64,000 nucleotides of DNA from Cryptomeria japonica (taxonomy: Eukaryota; Streptophyta; Pinopsida; Cupressales; Cupressaceae), in assembly GCF_030272615.1 (NCBI RefSeq), contig NC_081412.1, forward strand, positions 544,904,370-544,968,369, read 5' to 3'. The notes under the pieces are model-generated. The model was not told the origin of the DNA and made no database searches. It was given only the letters and a program-made list of their open reading frames with translations. The translations under genes and the position numbers were made by a program. Positions 44,254-57,000 of the stretch are shown one piece after another (the stretch's first letter is position 1; every line of letters starts with the position of its first letter).

Positions 44254-47200
44254 ATGTATAAGAGGGATGCACCGAAGCTGAACAAGTCAAGTTTCTCTAC
44301 ATGGCAAAAAAGGACGAAGCTGCACCTATCAGGATTTGGAGAATATGTTGTATATTATCTGGAGAATGTTTTCATTACACCGAGCACCTATCCATTGACA
44401 ATGGAAGAGATAAAGGCAAAGCAAGAACATATTCAAGCTATGATTGAAATAACATCTGCATTGACCGACTCAGAGTTTAATAATCTAGAAGGTTGCATTG
44501 ATGCCAAGGTAATGTGGGATAAGCTCATATATGTGTATGGTGGTGATGAACATGTTCAAAGAGAAAAAGTGGATAGTCTAAGAGGACAAATTGAATCTAT
44601 GAGGATGAATGAAGGTGAGAACATAACCCAGTACAGTACAAGGTTAAAAGAGATCGTCAATCAAATCAAAGGAGCAGGTGGAACTATTGAAGAAAATGAT
44701 ATAACAAGTAAGTTGTTAAGAACCCTTCTACCAGCTTATGCAATTTGAGTCTCTGCAGTCAATGAATGAAGGTCTGTACCCAATATGCCAGTTTATTTAG
44801 ATGCTAATATTGGGAAGCTACATGCATTTGAGTTAAGTAACTTTGATAACAGTGGGTCGTTGATAAATAAAGTTGAATCTGCATTTAGTTCTTTTCATTT
44901 TGGTGAATCTGATGATTACAATGATAGAATGAGTAAGTACACTGAAGGGGATCATAGTGGAGCAAGTGAGAGATTTTGCAAGAACATGGAAAAAATACAC
45001 AAGGTGTATGAGGAAATCAGGAAACAAGAAGAGTTTGAAGCACTATTAGCCAGGAGGTTACCGAGAGGCAAAGGTAAGTATAAGGGAAAACTACCTTTGA
45101 AATGTTTCAATTGTGATAAGATAGGACATATGGCTTCTAACTATCCTGACAAAGAATCTAGTGAAAAGAGAGATTACCAGGATGACAGACAGAAAGATAA
45201 TCATTACAGAGGACACCGGGATTTCAGAAGAAGAGATAAAAAGACATGCCTAATAGCTGATGAGGAATCTAATGATGATAAATCAGATGAAACTGATATA
45301 GAGGAAGTTGTTTATGTGGCTATCAAAGATGGATCAGAAGAAGAAAGGTATGAAGAAAAAGCCCTACTATCTCAAATAAGTAAAAATGAGTCTTGGATCA
45401 TAGATAGTGGATGCTCACATCACATGGCAGGTGATAAACACAAGTTTGTTATATTAGAAGATTATGATGGAGGCTATGTAAGATTTGGTATTGGTGCACC
45501 ATGTCCGATAAGAGGTAAAGGATCTATAACACTTCTTGACAATGCAAAATGCAATGATGTTTATTAGGTTGAAGGTTTGAAATACAATTTGTTGAGTGTA
45601 TCACAACTAAACAACACAGGATACCGAATAGAATTTCAGAAATAAATTGTCAAAGTTCATGACAAGAATGGAAAGTTAGCTGCTATCGAGACACAAACAA
45701 AAGGTAACACATTTGACCTTGACTCAACTTGGAATAAGTGTTTATATGCAAAGACAGATGATACCTGGTTATGGCATAAAAAGGTTTTGTCATGTAAATT
45801 TTGATAATCTAATCAAAATAAGTAAGAAGCACCAAGTAAGAGGTCTACCGAGTCTTGAGAAACCTGAGAATGCTATATGCCGAGGATGCAAGGTGGGAAA
45901 AATGACAAGATCAAGCTTTACAACTAAGTTCTACACTTCCAAGGGAATTTTAGATCTTGTGCACACTGATCTTTGTGGTCCTATGAAAGTTCAGAGTGAT
46001 TATGGTGATAAATATTTCATATTATTTGTGGATGATTACTCAAGGATGATGTCAATAATGTTTTTAAAAGAAAAATCAGAAGCTTTTCAAATGTTTAAAT
46101 GGTACAAGGCAAGAGTTGAAAATGAAACAGGAAGACAACTGAAATGTCTTAGATCAGATAGAGGAGGGGAGTTCACATCTGATGAGTTTAACTTATACTG
46201 CAATGATCATGGTATTAAAAGACAAGTCTCTACACCGAGAACTCCATAACAAAATGGAATTGCTGAGAGAAGAAACAAATCTATTGTGGATTGTGCCAGA
46301 ACCCTGATGATTGAAAAGAAAGCATCACAAACATTTTGGAGAGAAGCAATAAGCACAGTAGTTTACACCTTGAACCGAGTACAACTGAAGAAAGGAACTT
46401 TGAAGACACCATATGAAATCTGGTATGATAAGAAACCTAATGTAAGTTATTTTAAAATCTTTGGAAGTAGATGCTATGTTCACAAAGATGATAGAAATGG
46501 CAAGTTTGATCAGAAAAGTGAAGAAGGAACATTTCTAGGTTATTCTTCTAGAAGCAAATCATTTAAATGTCTAATCAAATCATCTAACAAAATAGTAGAA
46601 AGTGCAAATGTGAAAATTGATGAATTTGCAGAAAGAAATGATGAAGGAAATTCCAAGGAACCAGAAGATTATGATGAATTTGTCTATGTTCAACCGACAA
46701 GGCTTATCGAGAAGACTGCTGAAGGAAATGAAGAGAATATCTAGTTACCGAGTGATGAAGAAGATCATACAGAGCCTACCAAGCCTATATTAGCCAAGTA
46801 TGTCAGAAGACATCATGCATCAAGTTAGATTATAGGAGACAAGGATGATCCAGTGATGACAAGGAACAAACTGAGATAGAACACATGTCTGATATCTGAA
46901 TTTGAACCGAGGATAGTGAAAGAGGCATTTAATAGTGAAGATTGAATAAATGCTATGACAGAAGAGATTGATCAAATCAAGAAGAATGACACATGGACAC
47001 TAGTCCCAAGACCGAAGGACAAAAATGTAATCGGTACAAAGTGGATTTTCAGAAACAAGCTGAATGAAAAAGGTGAGGTCATTAGAAATAAAGAAAGACT
47101 AGTTTGCAAAGGTTATGCTCAAGAAGAAGGAATTGATTATGGTGAAACTTTTGTACCTGTGGCAAGACTTGAAGGAGTAAGAACATTGTTGGCATATGCT

Positions 47201-48441
47201 GCTTACAAGAATTTCAAGGTATATAAAATGGATGTCAAATTTGCATTTCTGAATGGTATATTACAAGAAGAAGTTTTTATTGAACAACCTGAAGGATTTG
47301 TTGAAGACAAGAATAAAGATCAGGTATGTAAATTGAACAAAGTTTTATATGGTTTCAAACAAGCACCTAGAGCATGGTATGAGAGATTGCACTCTTATTT
47401 GATCAAAATTGGTTTTATAAGAACAAGTGAAAACAGTAATATGTACATGAAGAATGATGAAGACAATGGAATACTGATCTTAGCCATATTTGTTGATGAC
47501 ATTATATTTTGTGGAAATGACTCTCTATGCAAGAACTTTGGAAATGAAATGAGCAAAGAATTTGAGATGTCATTAATCGGTGAGATAAAGTATTTTATAG
47601 GTCTATAGATACTGTAAATGAAAAATGAGATTTTCATTACCCAATCCAAGTACATAAAGGAAATCTTGAAGAAATTTGGAATGGAGGATTCAAAACCAGG
47701 AAGTACTCCTATGACTACCAACTGTAAATTATCAAAGAATGATGAATCAACATCTATTGATGAGACACTTTACCGGTCTATGATTGGAAAACTGCAATAT
47801 GTTGTTCACAACAGACCAGATATAGCACATGTAGTAGGTATAGTTGCAAAATTTTCTGCAGATCCCAAGGAAACGCACATGACAACAATCAAGAGAATTT
47901 TTAGATACTTGAAAGCCACTGAAGATTATGGCTTAGTATATCAGAAAGGAAATGATTTTGATTTAAAATTTTATACTGATGCTGATTGGGTAGGCAACAT
48001 TGATGATAGGAAAAGCACTAGTGGAGGAGCTTTTTTTTAGGAGAAAGACTAGTGAGTTGGCTTAGCAAGATACAAGGATGTGTTTCACAGTCAACAGCAG
48101 AAGCTGAATATGTTACTGCAGCATTGAATTGTACTAATATAACATGGATCAAACAACTATTGGAAGGGATGAATGAGCAAGTTACCGAGCTAGTAACTAT
48201 ATTCTATGACAATACTAGTGCCATTAACATTTCAAAGAATCCTGTTATGCACTCTAAGACAAAGCACATCTCTATCAAATATCATTATCTTAGAGAAGAA
48301 GTTCAAGAGAAGAAAGTGGTGTTGGAGTATATTAGCACAAAGGAAAAAATAACAGATATCTTCACCAAGCCACTGCCAAGGGACACTTTTGAGTATCTCA
48401 GAAGCAAGTTAGGGGTCCTACCCCTATCTTCCACTCACTAA
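44254..48441 (+). pseudogene. Inner copia gag-pol polyprotein with stops and two 1-bp frame changes
   Basis: Order: gag (44254 onward; FSTWQKRTKLHLSGFGEYVV), zinc knuckle CFNCDKIGHMASNYPD near 45105 in which the last Cys is Tyr, protease WIIDSGCSHHMAG near 45395, pre-integrase WLWHK near 45765, integrase DLVHTDLCGPMKV near 45953 and CLRSDRGGEF near 46145, reverse transcriptase 46955-47608 (DVKFAFLNGILQEEVFIEQP; YGFKQAPRAWYERL; FVDD box), RNase H 47940-48440 (YTDADWVGNIDDRKSTSGGA; STAEAEYVTA; HISIKYHYLREE). Stops: TGA 44746, TAG 45565, TAA 46247, TAG 46742, TAG 47606 and a few more. An extra A near 45778 and a missing T in the T-run near 48031 shift the frame. Host function none; mobilisation would need help. 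Confidence 0.92.
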
Positions 48442-48827
48442 CCGAGTTCGGTGAAAGCATCAATTCGATGACTCTACAAAATATCTTTTAGGAGTTGATG
48501 CTGATTTACACACTTTAGGAGGTTTTCTAAAGGTGTGCGAGAACCAATAACAAGGAATAGGAATTAAAGACAAAATGCTCTAGCTGAGACTGAGTAGATA
48601 CATAAAAACAAGGAATTCACTTCTCAGCGAAAGAAATTATGTTCTAGTTCTTTACTTTTTGACATTGTTGTCAAAGGGGGAGAAGACTGAAGAAAGGAGG
48701 AGAAGACTAATGTATGGGGAAGAAATATGATGACAGGAGGAGAGCATTTTAGCATTTTACAGCAATCTGAATCCGAATCAATTAGGTCAAATCAATTGGT
48801 TTCGCCATCAATGCCAAAGGGGGAGAT
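48442..48827. other. 3' non-coding part of the inner copia element
   Basis: From the end of RNase H to the polypurine tract; no ORF. Confidence 0.7.
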
Positions 48828-50366
48828 TGTTGGCATTATAACAGACAAAGGGAGATTGTTGGCATTCAAATTACAATGAGAGATTGGTGGCATTTCAATA
48901 AGGATATTGAGAAGGTTGTTGATGATTATGGATATAACTGATTAAGGATATTTACTGTCTTAATATTATTATTTTGTCATTGATGTCAAGAAATTGATTT
49001 TCTGATTCAGTATGATGTTGCCATATCTTAAGAAGTATGTTTTGAAGAGAGTTAAGATGTCGGTAAAAGACATAGAAAGAATGTGATGAATAAGGGGAGA
49101 AATAAGTTATTCAATGGGCAACTATTACCAAGTTAGACAATGATGAGATCATGATGTTTAGATTGTTTTGATATCCTACATATGCTATTGTTTGTAAGGT
49201 TAATACTATACCATGTTACCGAGCAAAGAACCTAGTCAGTAAACCCTAAGGAAGCTAGTCGTTAAACCCTAAGGTTATCGCTATCGGTTAATGAAGATGA
49301 AATGTCTACTGAGTGAAGTTTAGTATTCACTGAGTTGCAACCGAGTAATAACAGAATGCATTGAATGAATAAACACATTATTTAATGAAGGAAGCTGATG
49401 AGCTAGAACTGATTAAATGATTGGTAAGTCGTGAATCAAGTTTGTTAAAGAATCTATGGCAAAGGAAAATCGGCAAGAAGATCTACAGCTCAGATTGAAT
49501 CGCAATACCCTAGCACAAGTTCCAAGAAATGTATGCAAGTTCCAAGGTGGGGTAAAATGTTTTTCTGATCAAAGGATACAATGAACCTAGTCAAGTTTGA
49601 AGATCTGATGGCTATGATTGATCATGGGAAATGTGATCAAGGAGATTAAGTGGTTGGCAAATTGTTTATAAATAAGGAACTGTTGATAAACAATGTATGC
49701 GGGCAAGTGTAAGCACAGGGATGCTACACAATATTTACCGAGCACTGAAGCTTGAAGACCTGTTTGAGAAACTAAGTATAGAGCCTAATAGAGAGACAAG
49801 ATAAGTCCTATGACTAGATTGTATTGAGCAAATAAGAATTTGCTTTAGAATTTTAGATGTGAAGTTGCAAATAGATTTTTATTACTGTTATTTTGTAAAT
49901 TGATAGAAAATCTCTTAACTGAGTGGACTTAACAGTCTTATTTGTAAATCCTCTAGCAAGGTGACATTCTGATTGAGTGTTTGAAATCCTTTGACAAGGT
50001 CACTTCTAACAAGGTGAAGATCCTAACAGATCTGAGGGAAATCCCTTAACTGCATCCACATCTAGCAATGTGTTTTGTAATCTTTAATAGGATTTGCTTT
50101 TAACTGAGCATACTCTAGAAGAGTATATTTCTTAGTGGGTCCGAAATCCCACAGTGGTTTTTCCCTATTTGGGTTTCCACGTTAAATCTGGTGTTATATG
50201 TTTTGTGATCTTATCTGTTTATGAGTTTGCATGCTTTACAATTTTTCTGATGAGGTTACCAAGGTTGAATCTGTTGTTTTTATGGAAGATTAAGTTTGTA
50301 TGATTCACCCTCCCTCTCATCTTATTAGCTTGGCATCTGTACTAAACATTAGTATCAGAACTATCA
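48828..50366 (+). repeat. 3' LTR of the inner copia element (1,539 bp)
   Basis: Partner of 42646-44188. Differences are scattered, many of them C/T or G/A. Confidence 0.93.
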
Positions 50367-50371
50367 CAACG

Positions 50372-50991
50372 TTCTCCTATTTTGCCTCACTTTTTTTACT
50401 CTTATTATTGGCTCCATTGATAAGGCTTAGTCTAAGCTCCTCTTGAGTGAAGTCACTCCAAAGTCGATCCCAACTTGGTAAGGTGTATCATCTATTAACA
50501 ACTTGAACAAAGACATCCCATTGCTTAGAAAACCCATTTAGGGCTATCTGTACCAGCTCATCATCACTTGGCTTATCTCCAACAACTGCTAACTCATGCT
50601 TGACAAGTCTGAGTCTGGTGAGGTAACTCATCATGTCTTCTCCCTTATTCATTCAGATATTCCTCAGCTTTTCTCTGAGAGTCAGCTTCCGATTAGTGGT
50701 AGCATTTTGGTACAGATTCAGAATGGCATCCCACATCTTCTTTGCAGTATCTAACTCTGCAATATGTGGAACTATATGGTCCTTGACACCATCAAGGATT
50801 AGCCTCCTCACCTTGGAATTATCCTTCTTGTATGCTGCAAGCAGTAATGGATCTGTAGGTACAGTCACAACAGTGGTAACATATTCCTTGATACCATTCT
50901 CTTCTAGCAATAAAGAAATTCTGGTTTTCCAAACACCAAAATTAGAGGCTCCATCCAATCTGTCCTGATCTCTTAAACCAGTTGAGGCCAT
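50372..50991 (-). pseudogene. Outer copia gag, N-terminal part
   Basis: Starts at ATG 50989-50991 (MASTGLRDQDRLDGASNFGV), with the UBN2-type gag sequence WKTRISLLLEENGIKEYV and ILNLYQNATTNRKLTLREKL, then continues past 50653 through MNKGEDMMSYLTRLRLVKHE. Stops lie near 50490 and 50390. The frame passes into 42640 once the inner element and one CAACG are removed. Confidence 0.88.
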
Positions 50992-51093
50992 CTCAAAGGT
51001 TAAAGAAAATAAAAAATTCTAAAGAGGTTAAACTAAGTTTTATAAACCCTCAGTTTCCTTCGCCTAGGCTAAATCTCTTCTACCCTTAACTTA

Positions 51094-51105
51094 GCTCTAA
51101 TACCA
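51094..51105 (-). other. Primer-binding site of the outer copia element
   Basis: The - strand reads TGGTATTAGAGC directly after the 5' LTR. Confidence 0.88.
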
Positions 51106-51710
51106 TGTGAAAAATCTATTACAATTACTGATTATTATCCTCCTATCTTTGATAGATTATTTGAGCAACAAATATTGAAAAATAACACAACTGTAATTTC
51201 ACAAACTCATATAAATGTGCAACACAATGAACACAATATTTTCGGACAATTGTCCCTGGAAAAACCCCGAAGGGAAAACCAATACTGCAGATGGGGAATA
51301 TATATTAACCACAACAAATCAAGAGATACAAATACTACTTTCCTATTACTGGCAGAGCTTCGATGACCTCCCAATTTCTCCTGCTGAGATTCCACACCGC
51401 TACTATCCCAACGCTATCACTGCGCCCTTGCTAACACTACAAGTTTCTCCACACAATTCATTCATTGATTTCCAAATGCCCCCTGACCCCCTTATATACT
51501 ACTCTCGTTGGAAAACCAACGGCAAAGATTAATTCTCAATCAACAGCTGAGATTAAAAACCACTAAACAACCCTAACCAAATTGGTTGCTAGAATTTTCT
51601 AATAAGAGTCAAATAATTAATAAAAATTGTTTGAACTCTAACTACATTTGTTAGCAAACAATTATTTACTAATTATTTAGCAAATTGACAAATAGCTATC
51701 CAAGCTAACA
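51106..51710 (-). repeat. 5' LTR of the outer copia element
   Basis: Matches 38568-39209 with substitutions and a few short gaps, one being loss of a GACTACTTGCTAACACTGCA-type duplication near 51435. Confidence 0.88.
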
Positions 51711-52043
51711 AACTAAAATGGACTTCGGTCTTCATTCTCACCTTCAGCTTCTTTACAGATTCTATTTATTACGTAGCAAGATTATTTGTTAATAAATAAA
51801 TACCAGCGTCTTGTCATGATATTCAAAAGATGTGTATATGCAGTTTAGTCATTGCTAATCTAGACTGGACAAAAATCTGTAATGGAGGAAAGGGTTCTTG
51901 AAGAAAGAAAACAAGAATTCGAAGAGGAGGATAACAATAGATTAAAGGTGACGTATTGGTCTACAACTTCAAGGATAAAGAGAGCTCTACTGGAACCAAG
52001 ACATAGTAGAATTCAATACACGAACTGAGGATTCTGTGAGAAG
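51711..52043. other. Linker between two retrotransposon nests, short open frame only
   Basis: An ATG at 51881 opens 48 codons to a TGA at 52025-52027 (MEERVLEERKQEFEEEDN, then YWSTTSRIKRALLEPRHS). It has coding texture and may be an exon fragment of a host gene, but I do not recognise it. Confidence 0.3.
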
Positions 52044-52049
52044 TGTTGA

Positions 52050-53721
52050 TGTAGCGTTGTAAATTATACGCACTTGCTAGGGTGGTACAATTTCACACCT
52101 AGTTTAGCACCCGCCTTGGCGCATTTTGCATTTTGCATTACATTTCCCCTTTAGCACTTAATTAATCAAATTAATTAGGTCTAAGGTTCTGTTTTATCAT
52201 CTCCCACATCATAAAGTTGGGCCCTTTCATTAAAGTGTGCCCCTTTCATTTTATTCTTCCAATACATCATTTAATCAAAAACCCTAATTAGTTCCTATTT
52301 CGAGCTTGGGGGCTTGATTTCGGGGGTCAAAACATCTCGAAATCACCTGTAACTTTAGGATTCTCTCTAAAATCATCATATCTGATGGCCCTGAAAATTT
52401 AGTGAAAAGTTGTCGGGACCATGGCGCCCGGAGTGCAACATGGTCCCGGACATTTTTCCCGAAATTTTAGGAGCGTAATCCAATCATAAAATAAAGCTTA
52501 ACCCCAAGAAATTGGCGGGATATTCAATCTCTAGGTCGGCCAAAAGACGAAATTAAGACCTAGGGTTTCATATATAAGAGCTCTCTTTCTTCATTTGAAA
52601 GGATCCAATTTTTGATTTCCAGGACCTCATATGCAGTGAAAGAGCAGATCTTTGAAGACTTCAACAACATTCAACATCCATCTATCAAGTATTCATCAAT
52701 TCCATTCATTCATTTAAGGCTTGGAAGACATTGAAGAACAATAGGAGATTACCGACTGAAGATTGGCTTGTACTCCTCCCTTGAGGGTTGGGTATGATTT
52801 CATGTTGTTTTCATGTCTTTGCATAAGCTTCGAATATATCCTTTATTCATGCTTTAGCTCACTTTGCATCTTGATTTAGAGCATTTACATTATCATTTAC
52901 AAGCAATTAGGGTTTACTTTCTAGGTTGCTCTAGTTTGCTTTCTTGCATTTAAGGACCTTGCACACACACTAGGTCTGCACACACAATACATTTTACAAT
53001 ACAACTTGGCTATTCGTGGAGGTGGAAATCACCGAAGCGGGGGTTTGACTAAGGCAAAACCCTATATAGCCGCCCAATACCCTTTTCAGATATAAGTGCA
53101 GGTTTCGGGACTCGGACGACGCTGCAGGTTGCAGATCCGGGAGAAGCAGACTGAGACAGACCTACACACCAAATTTCAGAGAAAAAGACCAGGACAGGGG
53201 CATGGGGCGCCCTGGTCCTGCCAGGACAGGGGTGCTGGGCGCCCTGGTCCCTGGGACAGGGGCGCTGGGCGCCCTGGTCCTCCTGACAGACAGCATTTTC
53301 AGCATTTTGACAGCTTTTCCAGGTTGCAAAACAATAGTTTCCGGAGCAGTTTCAGGGGCAGAATCAGGACAGTGGCGCCCGCGCCCCCGTCCCGAACATT
53401 TTCACTTAGATTTTGACTTCGGGTATGCATTTGAATTCTTGTTTTGTCCTTGTGTTTACAGCTTTCCATTGTTTAAGTTCAATTCTACAATCTTGTCATT
53501 AGTTCCTACTTGCATTTTGGGGTTAGGGATTGAACTTGCATCATTTTATCTTTCAATTACAACAAGGGAATAGAAATCCTAATAGGTAGCCCGTGGCTCT
53601 CTCTTCGACAAGAAGAAGTAGCCAATTGTGTGATACCTCTAGGCTCTTTCGTATTCCACAAGTGTGTGGTTGAAAGTGAGATTTGGGCATGTTTGCTTAG
53701 TGTCACTTTTTCCCCCACACA
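52050..53721 (+). repeat. 5' LTR of the non-autonomous element (1,672 bp)
   Basis: Has three GGGCGCCCTGGTCC units near 53207-53280, against two in the 3' LTR, which accounts for the 30-bp length difference. Frames read through this block are not genes. Confidence 0.95.
52571..52578 (+). promoter_or_regulatory. TATA box of the 5' LTR
   Basis: TATATAAG followed by AGCTCTCTTTCTTC, in the position expected for an LTR promoter; the same string is at 59463-59470. Confidence 0.6.
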
Positions 53722-53724
53722 TTT

Positions 53725-53743
53725 TGGTGAACCCGACGTGAAC
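53725..53743 (+). other. Primer-binding site of the non-autonomous element
   Basis: TGGTGAACCCGACGTGAAC, four bases after the 5' LTR. It starts TGG as tRNA-primed sites do; I do not assign the tRNA. Confidence 0.6.
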
Positions 53744-54066
53744 TCCAATCTTCTCTAAATTCTGATTTATGTTTTCAAATTTGAGTGTTTATGCTATTTC
53801 AAATTCAAATTTATATTTACAAGTCTCAATTTCTTGCAAGATTCAAAAATTTAGAGGAAATTTTTGCTAAAACCCTAATTTTTCAATTCAAAGTTGAACT
53901 TGTGGATAGCTTAATTGGGATCAATAATTTCAAATCTGATTTAGGAACTCATTTGAATCATAAATTTCATTTTCTAAATCTACATTCTAAGTGCTTGCAT
54001 TGGTTAAAATTAAACCTTTTCTTCTATTTTGCATGTGTTATCATTTGAAAGAGGAAAATTGATGTC

Positions 54067-57000
54067 ATGATGCATTCATTTCATAGATGTGATAATGGGT
54101 TAGCTTCCCTTGTTTCAATTTTTCCTTCTCCTAAAGAACCTCCTCCCATCTATAACAACATTTTAGTGCCTAAAAGAGTTTCTAACAATCCCTTTGAGAC
54201 TCTCCCATGCTCTAAGGATGAAGACTTTAAGAGTGATCTTGACAACTCTCCTAAAATGTGCCCTTCCTATTTAGCTATCCTAGAGGAAGAGGATGATATC
54301 ATAAACACCTTTCTTAATGTTACTTTACCTTCCCTACATGATGCCTCTCTAAGTGAAAAGGTATTGATGGACAATGACTTATTTTCTCCTAAAGTTGGTT
54401 CTTCCAATGGGGGCATGTTAGTGCAACAAGAGGTTATGAACACTTCTTTCAAAGATCTCCTTCCTAAGCATGAATCTTTGGAGAAATATGCTCATGTTCC
54501 TCCTAAAAAACACTCCCTTAATGAGGATCCTTTTGTGCAAGAAGATGACATTATCCCTACATTTCCTAGTGATGGCATTTCCTTTTCCAACAAAATTCCC
54601 ACTAGAGATGATGAATTAGTGATAAATGCTTACCCTTCTCCTAAAGTGTGTCTTACCCATAAGCATCCCTTAGAGAAAGAAGATGAAATAATAAGCAATT
54701 TCCTTAATTCTCTCTCCCCTAAAGATCATATTGAACATATTTTGAGGAAAGAGGATGATTTTAATACATCTATTGATGCTCTCCCTCCTAAGGATGAGGA
54801 ATTAATAAACAATGTTATCTCCTCTCCCGAAATTAACAATACTTCAAACATTCCTTTCAACCACTTCACTATTTGGGATGAACCCTTAGAAGAAGGTATA
54901 GATTATTCTCTACCCCTAGCCAAAGGGGATGAAATCAAGATTGGAAACTCCCTTGATAGTTTCTCCCCTTCCTTGAATCTCAATTATTCTCTTTCTAAAA
55001 ATAAGGCATCTCCCTCTCCTCAACTTGGTTCTACTCATAAGGATACCCTAGTTCAAAGCAAGATGGTTAACATCTCTTTCAAAGATCTCCCTCTCAAAAG
55101 TGAGACTTTAGAGAGTAATGTTGATCCTTCTCCTAGAGAGTTTATTCCCCATGTAGATCCTGTGATGATAAAGGATGATATGACCTTTCCTAGTATTACT
55201 CTTCCTACTAGAACATCAATGCCTACCCCTTGTCTCTCTCCTAAAATTGATTTAATCCATGATGAGATTTTAGTGCAAGAGAAGACTATCAACAATTCTT
55301 CCAACACTTCTATTCATTCCTCTAAACCATCCTCAATCAATTTGATACATGTGAATGAAACACCTAACAAACCTCTCTTCACTGTCCAGGGTGCTTGTCC
55401 TTCTCAAAATTCTCAACCTTTAAATAAGCCTATCTTAGTGGTTCAAGGTGGTTATGCTAATGATTCTTTTTGCACTCCTAAGAAACCTATTATTACTGTG
55501 CAAGGAGGTTATTCTTCTAAGAGCCCTTATGAGTATGCTAAGCAACTGACTAGAGAGAGTTATCATGCGGTTGCTCATACCTATAACACAAGAAACAATA
55601 GGCAACCTAATCCTCCTCCAGTTATCCCAACTTCACTTCCTCCTTCTCAACCAATTCTTCCGCAAGCTCCACGTATTTCACAAGTTCTTGGTAAGGAATA
55701 TGATCTCATAGAACAACTTAAAGCTACCCCTGCTAAGATATCCCTTTGGGATTTGATCCAAACTTCTTCCGCTCATCATGGAATGTTACAAGATGCCTTG
55801 AAAGATTTGAATGTTCCTCCACCGAATACATCTAGTAATATAGCATCTTTAGTTAACTCTGTGATAAATCCTAAAGCTCAAATTGTGTTTACCCAAGATG
55901 AATTGCCTACTAGTGAAATTCAACGTCAATATGATCCCTTGATGATTGTGGTTATCATAAATGACACTGCTATAAGACGAACACTGGTAGATAATGGCTC
56001 TGGCCTTAATGTGTGTAGCATTAATCTATTGCATAAGATGAATGTGGATACATCCCTTATTGAGCCTGACTCTCGTCCCATTCGAGGCTTTGATAATGTG
56101 GCTAAGTCTTCATTAGGTATTATCACCTTACCCATCACAGTAGGACCTGTTACTTTGCCTACTCCTATCCATGTTATGTCGGGAAATCTAGTATACAACT
56201 TGTTATTAGGGAGACCTTGGATTCACAGTATGCAAGTTGTCCCCTCTACATTGCATAGACAAGTTAAATTCATTTATAACAATAAGACATATACCTTGAT
56301 AGGTGATACTAATCTCCAAGCTTGTTTGCAAACATCTAAGCCTTCCTCTTCTTGTAATGACTCTTTGAACAAGATACCTATGGATGAATCATCACCCTCT
56401 AATAATCAAAATTCTTTGGATGAGTCTAAAGCTCCTGAAGAAGATCCTTCTCAACTTGAGTCTACACATGAAAAGGCTTTTGATCCTGAGAAGGTTCTCG
56501 TAGAAGACGATTGGGGATCTCTTGACTTTAATCCCACCTTTGTAGGTGAATATAGGGTTCCTCCTAGAGTGCTTAAAGTTAAAGAGAAGGAAGAAACTAA
56601 AGATCAATCAGTCTTACTTGAACCTATGAGCAATAATTTTGTGGCCACTTCTCAAACTTCTTCTCCTCACACCTCTAATTATGAAGAGTTTGATTCTTTG
56701 TCTTATGAAAAACCACCTTCTCTTCCTGAAATGGCTGATCGTTATGGTCGTGGTTTTCACATTTTTGCTAAGCATGGGTATCATGGAAATGGTTGTGGCA
56801 CTCATGAACAAGGGATAAAAGTTCCTCTAGAGACTAATTTTCACAATTATGCCTTTGGACTCGGCTATAATCCCTGCAAACGTACCAAAGCATCTAAAAG
56901 ACCATCTCTCAATGTGAATGCTATATTTAGTAGTGATGATGATCTCACTTCAACTAAATCATCTTCTACTTCTATCAACTCTCATTCCCCTCATAAGGAA

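Larger units (their letters stand above)
42646..50366 (+). mobile_element. Inner Ty1/copia retrotransposon, complete ends, TSD CAACG
   Basis: 5' LTR 42646-44188 and 3' LTR 48828-50366 are close to identical and start TGTTGGCATTATAACAGA and end ACTATCA. CAACG flanks the element (42641-42645 and 50367-50371). A primer-binding site TGGTATCAGAGC lies at 44191-44202 and a polypurine tract AAAGGGGGAGA just before 48828. The coding region between them is a single gag-pol with several stops. It sits in the gag of the outer - strand copia element. Confidence 0.95.
38568..51710 (-). mobile_element. Old Ty1/copia retrotransposon on the - strand, split by a younger copia element
   Basis: LTRs at 38568-39209 (3' LTR) and 51106 to about 51710 (5' LTR) share TGTGAAAAATCTATTACAAT and most of their length. 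Beside the 5' LTR, 51094-51105 reads GCTCTAATACCA, the complement of the initiator-Met binding site TGGTATTAGAGC. Next to the 3' LTR is a purine tract (complement of CTCCCTCTTAGC). Gag lies at 50991-50372 and 42640-42400, pol at 42390-39230. No clean target duplication is seen; the outer end of the 5' LTR lacks the extra AACAAACT repeat present in the other LTR. Confidence 0.85.

Noticed and set aside
38563..51720. Target duplication of the outer copia element
   Set aside because: GGATG before the left LTR has no exact partner after the right LTR; the right outer end may be truncated.
53096..53573. Overlapping frames of 106 and 123 codons, with similar ones at 59988-60435
   Set aside because: GC-rich LTR sequence; present in both LTRs with the repeat number changing the frame.
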